From Blastococcus haudaquaticus (lineage in GTDB: Bacteria > Actinomycetota > Actinomycetes > Mycobacteriales > Geodermatophilaceae): DNA of 64,000 nt. The translations under genes were made by a program, and so were the position numbers. The notes under the pieces are model-generated. The model saw only the letters and a program-made list of their open reading frames with translations. It was not told the DNA's origin and did not search any database. Position 1 is the first letter of the stretch; every line of letters starts with the position of its first letter. Of the stretch, positions 24,710 through 33,106 are shown piece by piece. The stretch spans positions 1 to 64,000 of the forward strand of contig NZ_OCNK01000007.1 in the NCBI RefSeq assembly GCF_900230285.1. Direction: 5' to 3'.

Positions 24710-27700
24710 TCAGCCCTGCGCGACCACCGTCGCCGACTCCACCAGCCGGCACAGCGCGTTCACCTTCCGCAGCTGGTCCGGCGTCCGCACCGGCGCGTCG
24801 AGCAGCAGTGGGCTCAGCACCACGCATGCCAGCGCCTGCGCCCGCGACACCGCAACGTTCAACCGGTTCGGGTCGTACAGGAACGACACACCCCGCGGCG
24901 CCTCGTCGGCGCTGGTGCTGGTCATCGAGTAGATGACCACCGGCGCCTCCTGGCCCTGGAACTTGTCCACCGTCCCGACCCGCGCACCGGCCGGCAGCGC
25001 CGCCTTGATCAGCGCCACCTGCGCGTTGTACGGCGCCACCACGAGCACGTCCGACGGCCCGATCCGCGCCTCCTTGCCCAGGTGGTTCCGCCAGATCGAG
25101 CCCTGCACCGACCGCCACAGCCGCGCGACGGCGTCCGCCTCCTGTTGGCTCTTGTCCGCGCACGTCATCACGTGGTCAACCGGCACCACCCGTAGCCCGC
25201 TGCCCGACAGCGGCCCCTCCCCCAGCACCGCCACCCGCTCGCGACCGTGCGCCGACTCCAGCCGGCCCTCGTAGGCCAACTCGGAGACAAACCGCCGGAC
25301 GTCCGGGTGCATCCGGTACGACCGATTGAGAAACACCCCGCGCTCCGGCGGGATGGTCGCGTGTCCCTCCAGCAGGTGCTCCAGCGCCGAGGCGCCCGAC
25401 TCCCCCGGGTGCACCGCCTGGCTCGGCTGGGCCAGCTGCTGCGGGTCGCCAAGCAGCACCATCGACCGCGCACCCCGTGCCACTGCGACCGCATTCGCCA
25501 GCGAGAACTGCCCCGCCTCATCGACCACCAGCACGTCGACAGCCTGCGCCACGTCCGCCCGCGTCCAGAACCACGCCGTCCCGCCGACCAGGTTCACGTC
25601 GCCGGCCAGAAGCCGGTCGGTCACGACACCGTTGTCCGACGACCAGGCCACGTCGTCCGAGCCGCAGTGCTGGCTCTCGTCGCACTTCTGCAGCGCCGGC
25701 CGCCCGACCGCCTTCAGCAAATTGCCGATGACGGCGTGCGAGGTGGCCGTGACGCCGACCTTCTTCCCGGCGTCCAGCAGCTCCCGGATCAGCGCCGCGG
25801 CCGCCGTCGTCTTGCCGCTCCCCGGCGGCCCCTGGATTGCCAGCACCTCGCCATCGAGCGCCAGCCCGAGCCGCACGATCGCCTGGGTCGTCGACTCCCC
25901 TTCGCGCAGCTGCGTTCCCGCGGGAACGCGCCGCTCGACGAGCGCCCGGCCGAGGCAGTCGCGGCCGGCCAGCACGTCCTCCCCCGTCGCCTGGATCGCC
26001 TCGCGCAGGCTCTTGGTGTTGAGCGGCCCGCCCGGCCCGAGCCCGCGCGGCAACGGCGGCTCACCAGCGGTCGTCTTGAGCACCAGCCGCCCGGCGGTGG
26101 CGTCGAACTCGAAGACCTCGCCGACCTTCTTCGCGGTGTCCACGTCCAGCGCCTCACCGGTGGAGACCTTCGTGTCCTGCACCGGGAACGAGTACTCGTA
26201 CAGGTGGCTCTTCTTTTCCGGCCGCAGGTACTGGACGAAGGTCAGCCCGCCAAGCGCCGTCCCGTCGCGCTCGAGCTCCTCCGCGTCCAGGTCCTGCAGC
26301 CGGTAGACCTCCCACCACGCGGGACGGTCCTCGCGGCGGTGCCAGCCGACGAGGTCCCCGAGAAGCTCATGGCCGGCGTCGTGCAGCCGTTCGGTCAGCT
26401 CCTGCTCGACGGCCTGCACCGCGGTGACCTTCGCGTCCGGCGCCTTCAGCTCAACCGTGGGCCGGGGCAGCGAACCGTGCTGCGACTCCAGCTCGGCGCG
26501 CTGCTGCTCCAGCCAGTCGTGCAGCTCGCGGGTCGAGTCGACGTCCTCCTTGTTGTACGACTCGATCGCCGCCAGCTTCGCGGCGTCGCCGTCCTGCAGC
26601 CACTGCTCGTAGACGAGCACGCTGCCGAGCCCGCTGGCCACCTCGCCCTCGTGCGACCGGCCGTAGAACGCCTCGACCTTCTTGATCGAGTACGACTCCT
26701 TGCTGATCCGCATCGACTGCCGGACGACGGGATAGAGGTCGACGAACCGCTCCTCGCGCAGCAGCTGGTCGAGCTCCGCCTCGCGGACGCCGTAGCCGCC
26801 GGTCAGCTTTTTGAGCGCGCTCACCTCGTACGGCGCGTAGTGGTAGACGTGCATCGCCGGATCGGCCTGCGCGGCGGCCACGATCCGGTCGATCAGGTCG
26901 GCGACCATCTGCTTCTCCGCTAGGCGGTCGTGCGCCCACAGCGGCGTGAAGCCACCCGCCCGATCGCCCAGCCCGGCGAGGTACTCGATGCCCGCGCCGT
27001 CCTCGAACCAGGGGTCGCCCTCGAAGTCGAGGTACAGGTCGCCCAGCGACGGAGGCGGCAGCCGGAGCAACCCCAGGCCGGCGACCGGAGGAAGCAGCGT
27101 CCGCGACGACTCCCCCGTCCGCCGCTCCTTGAGCTGCTCGGCCGCCTGCTGCTGCAGCCGGGTGCGCGCGTCGGCACCGATGCCCGACGTCTTCAGTAGT
27201 TCCGGCGACGCCGTTGCCAGCGCCTCGAGCATTGGGATACCCGCCGCCCGCAGCAAGTCGCGGTGGTCGCCGCGCATCCCGGCGACCAGGCCGAGGTCGT
27301 CGGCCTGCCGCAGCTCGCCGTTGCACCGCTCGGCCCAGCGGCACTGCTCGCAGTAGCCGATCGACGAGGGGCCGGTGAAAGGCGGCGCCTCGACGAAGGT
27401 CTCCAGCCGGGCCCGCGCCCGCCGGGCATACGCGGCGACGTCGATCAGGCGCCACGGCCGCGACTCGCCGTCCCCGGTGACGACGTGGATGAACTCCGGC
27501 GCCACACCCTGCAGCTCCGTCAGCCGCTCGGCGTAGGTGGCCATCTGCAGCAGGGCGCCGACCTTCAGCTTCCGCGCCAGCTTGGTGTCGGCGATCTCGT
27601 ACGACCACGCGCCGAACACCGGAGACGGCCGATCAACGCGGAGCAGGAAGTCGGACTGCCCGCCCCAGGCGCCATCGAAGAAGGTCCCCTGGTAGACGAC

Positions 27701-28000
27701 GTCGAACCCGCGGCGCATCGCCTCGACGGTGTCGGCCTCCGCTCGGCGGCGGCCGTCGGCGTCGAAGACGGTCTCGATCCGTGCGATCGACTTCCCCGAA
27801 GCCGCCAGCGACGCGAGGTACCGCTCCTCGTGCGCCATCCCCCGGTCGAAGACGAACTGCAGCTCCTCCGTGGTCTCGACGTCCGGTGCCGCCCACTCCC
27901 CCGCGGCCACCCCGAGGTCGAGGCGGGACAGATGGGCGCACTCCTGGTGGGCGGTCAGGTCGGTCGGGCTCAGGACCAGCCGCCCATCGAGTCTCTGCAT
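24710..28000 (-). CDS. TM0106-family RecB/Cas4-like nuclease fused to DEDD exonuclease-like domain and SF1 helicase
   Basis: A 1096-aa protein with three enzymatic regions. Residues 1-290 are a RecB/Cas4-like PD-(D/E)XK nuclease: GQSDFLLRVD, YEIADTKLARK, and Cys residues in HQECAHL and YCEQCRWAERC that could hold a 4Fe-4S cluster. At about 320-510 an RNase-H-like DEDD exonuclease pattern appears (LYLDFEGDPWF, YHYAPYEVSALKKL, SYNKEDVDSTRELHDWL). From about 715 an SF1 helicase has Walker A GPPGSGKTTAA, Walker B VLVVDEAGQFSL, GDPQQLAQPSQ and VDKFQGQEAPVV. ATG at 28000 (MQRLDGRLVLSPTDL) is supported by the same start in the duplicated copy at 29918. The family is thought to act in DNA repair or defence; the role is not established. 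Confidence 0.85.
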   Translation of the reverse strand: MQRLDGRLVLSPTDLTAHQECAHLSRLDLGVAAGEWAAPDVETTEELQFVFDRGMAHEERYLASLAASGKSIARIETVFDADGRRRAEADTVEAMRRGFDVVYQGTFFDGAWGGQSDFLLRVDRPSPVFGAWSYEIADTKLARKLKVGALLQMATYAERLTELQGVAPEFIHVVTGDGESRPWRLIDVAAYARRARARLETFVEAPPFTGPSSIGYCEQCRWAERCNGELRQADDLGLVAGMRGDHRDLLRAAGIPMLEALATASPELLKTSGIGADARTRLQQQAAEQLKERRTGESSRTLLPPVAGLGLLRLPPPSLGDLYLDFEGDPWFEDGAGIEYLAGLGDRAGGFTPLWAHDRLAEKQMVADLIDRIVAAAQADPAMHVYHYAPYEVSALKKLTGGYGVREAELDQLLREERFVDLYPVVRQSMRISKESYSIKKVEAFYGRSHEGEVASGLGSVLVYEQWLQDGDAAKLAAIESYNKEDVDSTRELHDWLEQQRAELESQHGSLPRPTVELKAPDAKVTAVQAVEQELTERLHDAGHELLGDLVGWHRREDRPAWWEVYRLQDLDAEELERDGTALGGLTFVQYLRPEKKSHLYEYSFPVQDTKVSTGEALDVDTAKKVGEVFEFDATAGRLVLKTTAGEPPLPRGLGPGGPLNTKSLREAIQATGEDVLAGRDCLGRALVERRVPAGTQLREGESTTQAIVRLGLALDGEVLAIQGPPGSGKTTAAAALIRELLDAGKKVGVTATSHAVIGNLLKAVGRPALQKCDESQHCGSDDVAWSSDNGVVTDRLLAGDVNLVGGTAWFWTRADVAQAVDVLVVDEAGQFSLANAVAVARGARSMVLLGDPQQLAQPSQAVHPGESGASALEHLLEGHATIPPERGVFLNRSYRMHPDVRRFVSELAYEGRLESAHGRERVAVLGEGPLSGSGLRVVPVDHVMTCADKSQQEADAVARLWRSVQGSIWRNHLGKEARIGPSDVLVVAPYNAQVALIKAALPAGARVGTVDKFQGQEAPVVIYSMTSTSADEAPRGVSFLYDPNRLNVAVSRAQALACVVLSPLLLDAPVRTPDQLRKVNALCRLVESATVVAQG

Positions 28001-28013
28001 TGCCCCTACCTCC
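27878..28013. repeat. direct repeat, copy A: 5' end and leader of the TM0106-family gene
   Basis: About 136 bp spanning the first 41 codons and the leader are repeated at 29796-29931 in the same orientation, at a constant offset of 1918 bp through the coding part and with one indel in the leader. Scattered substitutions show the duplication is not recent. Confidence 0.8.
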
Positions 28014-28168
28014 CGATAACCGTCGTCGCCGACTTGCCGGACGTTCCTCGGACGAGCCCGCCTCAGCGAAGGCCTACTGGAGGGGACTGACACGACGAGG
28101 GGTCGCGATGCCCTGCCGTCACCCGGCCGATTCGATCGCGAGCGACTTAGGCGCTCCCCGGACCGGCC

Positions 28169-29635
28169 CTAGGCCGTGTCGCTCTCCCGGCCGTTACCTT
28201 CGTCCTCTACGAGGTGCCGCAATTCCTCGACCAGGCTCGAGTCGTACACGACGTGTCCTCGATCGAAGGTCTTGAACGCCACGCCTTTGCGATCGTCGAG
28301 GCCCTCTGCATAAGCGACCTCCTGTTGGTGGCAAGCGGGGCATGGACGAAAGACGACCAGCGGCGTCATGTCCATAGGGCCATCTGGAGTTAGCAGATAG
28401 AACGTGTCTTCAGCCAGCGCCGTCGGGCTCGTGAACGTCATGACGTCAAAGTCCGGGTGATCTCCCATCCCCTTCGCTGCCCGGATTTGGAAGTCTCTTT
28501 CCCGTCGCTGCAGCTTCGAGTCATTGACCAAGATCCAAGTCACCCCGCCGAGGAAGCCAGCGTTCGATAGTGCTCGTTCGAAGAGCGGGTAGACCTCCTC
28601 GAGTCGCTGGGAAGCCTCCAGTTGGTTGCGCGGGCCCCTGCCGTGTGCCCAGCGGTTGCGCTCCTTGGCGAGATCCTGCAAGTCAGAGACCAGTGGGGTG
28701 CCGACCTTTCCCGACCGCAGCGCCTCGGCCATCCCGGGGAGTGCGTGCGGATGTCCTGCCATGGGACCCTGAACAGAGCGAGCCGCGTCCGTCCAGACGC
28801 CCCACGAGACATTGCGCTGGAAGGCTCTCTGGAGCTTGCGTAGTTCGGTTGTCGTCACGCCATACCGCCGAGCCCAGAGAGTCGCGGAGATGCCCAAGAC
28901 CGTCGAGATCGCCTCCGCCGCCCGAAGAACCGCTTCGTACGTTTCCTTCATGGTTGGTGCCTGCTGCACGATGCGAGCCGCACGCGCAATCGGATAGGGC
29001 AAGTCGTGACGCGCCTGCGACAGGATTCCCGAGTTCCGGACTCTGGTGAGGTCAAGGGCGCCGATCGTCACCGGTCCGACCGCAGGGCGTCCCTCTTCGA
29101 CATGAGGCGATACCCCCGGGGGTTCTGCCGATAGGGCGTTGCCCCTCTCGATCAGGTCCGCGGGGCGCGCAGAACTGGGTGGAGGGACTTGTTGTTCCTG
29201 CGGTGCCGCCGGCGCTGAGCGTCCCGGCGCGGACTGCTGAGCGGGTCCCCGACCACCGGAAACCTTCTTGGATGGCGAGTACCGGCGACTCCCGGAGACA
29301 CTCCCCCCGCCGCCGTCAGGCACCTGCTGTTCCTGCGTGGTCGCTGCCGATCTACGGAAGCGCACGCGCCTGACAAGAAGGCGCAGGTAAGCGGGAAAGA
29401 ATCCGAACAAGACTCCGAAGACGACGGTAGCGAGCAGCGCGTCGGCCCAGCGGGGCAGTGACGTAGTGCGCGCAGTTTCCTCTGCGGGAAAAGCGATGGA
29501 AAGCCCCGCAATGACCATCAAACCCACGGTCCACCAGACCAGCCAATCTCGCTGCGGCGGCTTATCGAACAGGCCAAGCAGTGCGTTGACCTGCTTGGGC
29601 GGCCGCCCGCGATCGGGGTCCTGCGCGAAGCTCAT
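28169..29635 (-). CDS. membrane protein with HEPN-like RNxxxH motif and C-terminal CxxC
   Basis: A 488-aa protein unlike any family I can name. Two membrane helices lie near residues 31-49 and 66-90. A long Gln/Pro/Gly/Ser linker (about 95-180) follows, with the peptide QEQQVP twice. A helical domain (190-370) ends in LAKERNRWAHGRGP; Arg-Asn-x3-His is the catalytic pattern of HEPN ribonucleases, and RNxWAH is close to Swt1-type HEPN domains. The C-terminal 120 residues include FRPCPACHQQEV. Location between two copies of the TM0106 5' end and near a restriction locus fits a membrane-anchored defence protein (inference). Start ATG at 29635. Confidence 0.55.
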   Translation of the reverse strand: MSFAQDPDRGRPPKQVNALLGLFDKPPQRDWLVWWTVGLMVIAGLSIAFPAEETARTTSLPRWADALLATVVFGVLFGFFPAYLRLLVRRVRFRRSAATTQEQQVPDGGGGSVSGSRRYSPSKKVSGGRGPAQQSAPGRSAPAAPQEQQVPPPSSARPADLIERGNALSAEPPGVSPHVEEGRPAVGPVTIGALDLTRVRNSGILSQARHDLPYPIARAARIVQQAPTMKETYEAVLRAAEAISTVLGISATLWARRYGVTTTELRKLQRAFQRNVSWGVWTDAARSVQGPMAGHPHALPGMAEALRSGKVGTPLVSDLQDLAKERNRWAHGRGPRNQLEASQRLEEVYPLFERALSNAGFLGGVTWILVNDSKLQRRERDFQIRAAKGMGDHPDFDVMTFTSPTALAEDTFYLLTPDGPMDMTPLVVFRPCPACHQQEVAYAEGLDDRKGVAFKTFDRGHVVYDSSLVEELRHLVEDEGNGRESDTA

Positions 29636-29726
29636 CTCGGCACAGTAGGACAGGGCGGGGCGTGCATCTGGTCGAATGGGCTACTCACTGCACGAGGTCC
29701 CGAGGTTGTCTGACGTCCTCCTGCGG

Positions 29727-29918
29727 CTACCACCGACGGTCGGCCCCCCCGCATCCGGCCCGGGCGGCGACGTAGTTCAACGCACCGGTCGCCTGGACGT
29801 CGGGTGCCGCCCTCTCCCCCGCGGCCACCCCGAGGTCGAGCCGCGTCAGGTGGGCGCACTCCTGGTGGGCGGTCAGGTCGGTCGGGCTCAGCACCAGCCG
29901 CCCGTCGAGTCGCTGCAT
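29727..29918 (-). pseudogene. truncated duplicate of the TM0106-family gene start
   Basis: The reading MQRLDGRLVLSPTDLTAHQE and about 20 further residues repeat the N-terminus of the 24710-28000 protein with few changes, then the frame runs into unrelated sequence (ALNYVAARAGCGG) and stops at 63 codons. It is a remnant, not a working nuclease. The surrounding gap 29636-30083 contains nothing else convincing. Confidence 0.75.
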
Positions 29919-29931
29919 CGCCCAGTACCTC
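29796..29931. repeat. direct repeat, copy B of the TM0106-family 5' end
   Basis: Second copy of the segment at 27878-28013, same orientation. It includes the leader (CCTCCCAAT against CCTCCCGAT), so the duplication covers promoter-proximal as well as coding sequence. Confidence 0.8.
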
Positions 29932-30083
29932 CCAATCGCCGCCGTCCGGCTGCCCTGGACGACTGTGCCTCCCCGAAGGGATAGCGGACGCCACTGACGC
30001 GAAAAGGTGGCGCCAGGCTGATTTGGCCCGGCACCACTTGTTCGATGCCCTACTGAGCCGGCGACGGCGGCCTCACGTGTGGG

Positions 30084-30845
30084 CTACTCGCAGCCGACGC
30101 CGTCCCCCTCGCGGTCCAAGTGGCGGCCGTAGCCGGGATCTCCGATCCGAACCGGAGCAGCCCCTGCAGCCCGGGCGGCGTCGCAGTTTTTGAAGTGCGT
30201 GCTGGCCGGCGGGTTCGCCACCGGGGGCGCCACCACCTGGGGCGCAGGCGCGGGCGCCGGGGCCGGGGCCTTCGGCACCACGGGCGCAGGGGCCGGCGGC
30301 TTCGGCGCAACAGGCTGCGGCTTCGGCGCTTCAGGTGCGAGAGCCGCGGTCGTCGGTGCCGGCAGCGGAGTCGTCGGAACCGCCGACGTGGTTGCTGCCG
30401 GCGCTCGGACAGCAGCCTCGGACGGCTTCTCACTCGGCTCGGCGTCAGTTGCGGCCTCCGTGGCCGACGCGGCCAGCGTGGGAGTGTCGCCCCCGGCCTG
30501 GATCCCGGCGACGACACCGCCGCCGATCACGCAGAGGACCAGCACACCCGCCCCGGCCATCACGCTCAACTGCGCCTTCGGCTGCAGACGGCCGAAGGCC
30601 ATTCGGGCTCGGGAAGCGAGCGTCGTCGGCTTGACGCGGCGGAAGGTCAGCTCCGTCCGCAGCAGTCCTTGGTCTCGGCTGTCGAGTTCCCAGCCGTCCG
30701 TCCTCCACTTCGCGATCGCCTTGGCCTCGCTGCCGCGAAGGGTGTGCACGGAGGTGAATTCGTACTGCACGTCGTCGACCACGGCCGGGACCGTAAGCAC
30801 GGTGAACGGCGAACCGGGGATGCCGCTCGGCCGGCTCCGAACCAT
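30084..30845 (-). CDS. membrane-anchored Excalibur domain protein
   Basis: A 253-aa protein. The first 80 residues form a small cytoplasmic domain (PAVVDDVQYEFTSVHTLRG, AIAKWRTDGWELD). One membrane helix follows at about 93-115, then a long Ala/Pro-rich extracellular spacer with KPPAPAPVVPK-type repeats. The C-terminus (FKNCDAARAAG, HLDREGDGVGCE) is an Excalibur calcium-binding domain with its DxDxDGxxCE-like loop. Such domains are extracellular and often attached to surface nucleases; none is present here. ATG start at 30845. Confidence 0.8.
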   Translation of the reverse strand: MVRSRPSGIPGSPFTVLTVPAVVDDVQYEFTSVHTLRGSEAKAIAKWRTDGWELDSRDQGLLRTELTFRRVKPTTLASRARMAFGRLQPKAQLSVMAGAGVLVLCVIGGGVVAGIQAGGDTPTLAASATEAATDAEPSEKPSEAAVRAPAATTSAVPTTPLPAPTTAALAPEAPKPQPVAPKPPAPAPVVPKAPAPAPAPAPQVVAPPVANPPASTHFKNCDAARAAGAAPVRIGDPGYGRHLDREGDGVGCE

Positions 30846-31018
30846 CTACCTCCCTCGAGACCCGGCAGGCGCACCGAGCCCCTGACGCCCCACCGGTGCC
30901 AGGGCCGCCGCGCCTCCGGCCCCGTTAGAATCGACGCCGTTCAGAACGTGTAACTACCTGCTGTCGGCCTCGCTGACGGATCAAGGCGGCACGCCCGATC
31001 CGCAGAAGCACCGAGGTC

Positions 31019-32263
31019 ATGACGCTCCCCCGACTCACCGAGTCCCCGCTCGTCCGCTCCGCCGGGCCTGCCTACTTCCCGCTCGCGTTCGTCGCGCGGC
31101 TGCCTTTCGCGATGATGGTGGTCGGCGTGCTGACGCTCGTCGTCGCCGAGCGCGGATCGGTCACCCTGGGCGGCCTCAACTCCGCCGCCGCCGGCCTGGG
31201 CACCGCCTTCGCCGGCCCGCTCCTCGGCGCCGCCGTCGACCGGTTCGGCCAGCGGCGGGTGCTCGTCCCCGTGGGGCTGCTCAACGCCACCCTGCTGGGC
31301 GCCTTCCCGTTGGTCGTCGCGGGCACCGCTCCGGACGCTGCCGTCCTCGCGCTGTCGGTGCTGATCGGTGCCAGCGCGCCGCAGGTCGCCCCGCTGTCGC
31401 GCACCCGGCTGGTCGCCCTCATCGGGCGCACCATCGCACCCTCCCGCCGCGAGAAGGTCCTCAGCGGCACCATGGCCTACGAGTCCGCGGCCGACGAGAC
31501 GGTGTTCATCGTCGGCCCGTTCCTCGTCGGGCTGCTGGCCAGCGCGATCGCCCCCTGGGTCGCCATCGCCGGCGCCTCAGCTCTGACGTTCGTGTTCGTC
31601 ACGGCGTTCGCCCTGCACCCCACCGGCCGCGTCCACCTCGACCCCAAACGGGCCCCCGAGACTCCGGCGCCCGTCCGCGAGCTGGTCCGGTTCCCGCTGC
31701 TCACCGTCGTGGTGGGCACGCTCGGCGTCGGCATCTTCTTCGGCGCCACCCTCACGAGCCTCACCGGCTTCCTCGCGCAAGACGGCAGCGGCGACCGCGC
31801 CGGGCTGCTCTACGGCGTCATGGGCATCGGGTCGGCCGTCCTCGCCCTGGGCGCGGCCGCACTCCCCGCGCGGTTCCCGCTCCGGGCCCGCTGGCGGACC
31901 TTCGGCTCGGTGCTCCTCGCCGCCGCGATCGGCTACGCCTGCGCGCGGTCGGTCGGTGCCCTCGCCCTCGCCCTCGCCGTCCTCGGGCTCGGCATCGGCC
32001 CGACGCTCGTCACCCTCTACAGCCTGGCCGCGCAGCTGAGCCCGGCCGGCCGCTCGGCGACCACCATGACGATGCTCGGCTCCGCCGTCGTCGTCGGACA
32101 GGCGCTCGCCTCGGCCGCGACCGGCATCGTCGTCGACTCCCTCGGCCCCACCACCGCGCTCGCGCTGCCCGCCCTCGCCGCCGCGCTCGTCGTCGGCGCC
32201 GGCATCGCGCACCGGGCGCCGACCTCGGAACCCGTCGAGCACCCGGAGCTCGTCCCCGCCTGA
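31019..32263 (+). CDS. MFS transporter
   Basis: A 414-aa protein with about twelve hydrophobic segments and the MFS loop 2-3 signature, degenerate, in GAAVDRFGQRRVL. A charged central loop (HPTGRVHLDPKRAPE) separates the two six-helix halves. The closest recognisable relatives are actinobacterial efflux-type MFS proteins; the substrate cannot be inferred. The ATG at 31019 follows a GCACCGAGG stretch. It is on the same strand as, and 109 bp before, the first ABM-fold gene. Confidence 0.8.
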   Translation: MTLPRLTESPLVRSAGPAYFPLAFVARLPFAMMVVGVLTLVVAERGSVTLGGLNSAAAGLGTAFAGPLLGAAVDRFGQRRVLVPVGLLNATLLGAFPLVVAGTAPDAAVLALSVLIGASAPQVAPLSRTRLVALIGRTIAPSRREKVLSGTMAYESAADETVFIVGPFLVGLLASAIAPWVAIAGASALTFVFVTAFALHPTGRVHLDPKRAPETPAPVRELVRFPLLTVVVGTLGVGIFFGATLTSLTGFLAQDGSGDRAGLLYGVMGIGSAVLALGAAALPARFPLRARWRTFGSVLLAAAIGYACARSVGALALALAVLGLGIGPTLVTLYSLAAQLSPAGRSATTMTMLGSAVVVGQALASAATGIVVDSLGPTTALALPALAAALVVGAGIAHRAPTSEPVEHPELVPA

Positions 32264-32281
32264 GCCGAGCCGGACGCGTCG

Positions 32282-32992
32282 GCACCCATTGACAGCCCCC
32301 CGGCGCCGAGAAGCATGACCCTCGCGGCGACGCCGCCGGGGCGCCGCCCGCCATCCCGAGAGGAGGGCGGCATGTACGCCCGATCGAACACCGTCCACGC
32401 CGACCCGCAGCGCATCGACGACGGCATCGCCTTCGCACGCGACGAGGTCATGCCCGCGGTGCAGAGCATGCCCGGTTGTATGGGCCTGTCGATGCTCTGC
32501 GACCGCCAGTCGGGCCGCTGCATCGTCACGACCAGCTGGGACTCCGAGGAGTCGATGAGCGCCAGCAGAGAGGCGGTCCGAGCGATGCGCGCGCGGGCCG
32601 TCGAGGTCATGGGTGCCGAGTTCGAGGTTCAGGAGTGGGAGATCACCGTCCTGCACCGGGCCCACCAGGCACCCGAGGGCGCGTGCTGCCGGGTCACCTG
32701 GACCCGCGGCGACCCCGCCCGCATGGACGAGATGGTCGAGACCTTCCGCACCAGCCTGATCCCGCGGCTCGACGACATCCCGGGCTTCTGCAGCGTCAGC
32801 GAGATGGGCGACCGGCAGACCGGCATGAGCGTCCTCACCGCCACCTACGACGACCGCGCGTCCCTCGAGCGCTCGGCCGAGGCGGTACGGGGCATGCGCG
32901 AGCAGTTCACCGGGCAGATGGGCCTGGAGGTCATGGACATGGCCGAGTTCGAGCTGGCGATCCACCACCTGCGCGTCCCCGAGATGGCCTGA
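32282..32992. repeat. 711-bp direct repeat, copy 1
   Basis: This segment (leader plus ABM-fold gene) aligns without gaps to 37572-38282. The first 80 bp upstream of the genes differ at one position, while the coding parts carry many substitutions. A TTGACA hexamer at 32289-32294 lies in the conserved leader and could be a -35 element. The copies are direct and flank the P-type ATPase. Confidence 0.85.
32372..32992 (+). CDS. tandem ABM-fold (dimeric alpha/beta barrel) protein, copy 1
   Basis: A 206-aa protein made of two consecutive antibiotic-biosynthesis-monooxygenase-like ferredoxin folds, about residues 1-103 and 104-206. Each half has a strand-helix start (YARSNTVHADPQRIDDG; CRVTWTRGDPARMDEM), a PGC/PGF turn with a following strand, and a strand such as CIVTTSWDS or VLTATYDD. 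The double domain probably forms the barrel within one chain. Catalytic function is unknown. ATG at 32372 has GAGGAGGGCGG upstream. A same-length paralogue lies beyond the ATPase gene. Confidence 0.7.
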   Translation: MYARSNTVHADPQRIDDGIAFARDEVMPAVQSMPGCMGLSMLCDRQSGRCIVTTSWDSEESMSASREAVRAMRARAVEVMGAEFEVQEWEITVLHRAHQAPEGACCRVTWTRGDPARMDEMVETFRTSLIPRLDDIPGFCSVSEMGDRQTGMSVLTATYDDRASLERSAEAVRGMREQFTGQMGLEVMDMAEFELAIHHLRVPEMA

Positions 32993-33106
32993 CGGACGGC
33001 GGCCGGCGCGGGCGCCCACCGCCCGCGCCGGGCCGCGGCCACGAGAGGCTGCCGACGACCGGCCGACGACGTACCGTGGGAGTGACCGTCGTCACACGGG
33101 GGCGCC

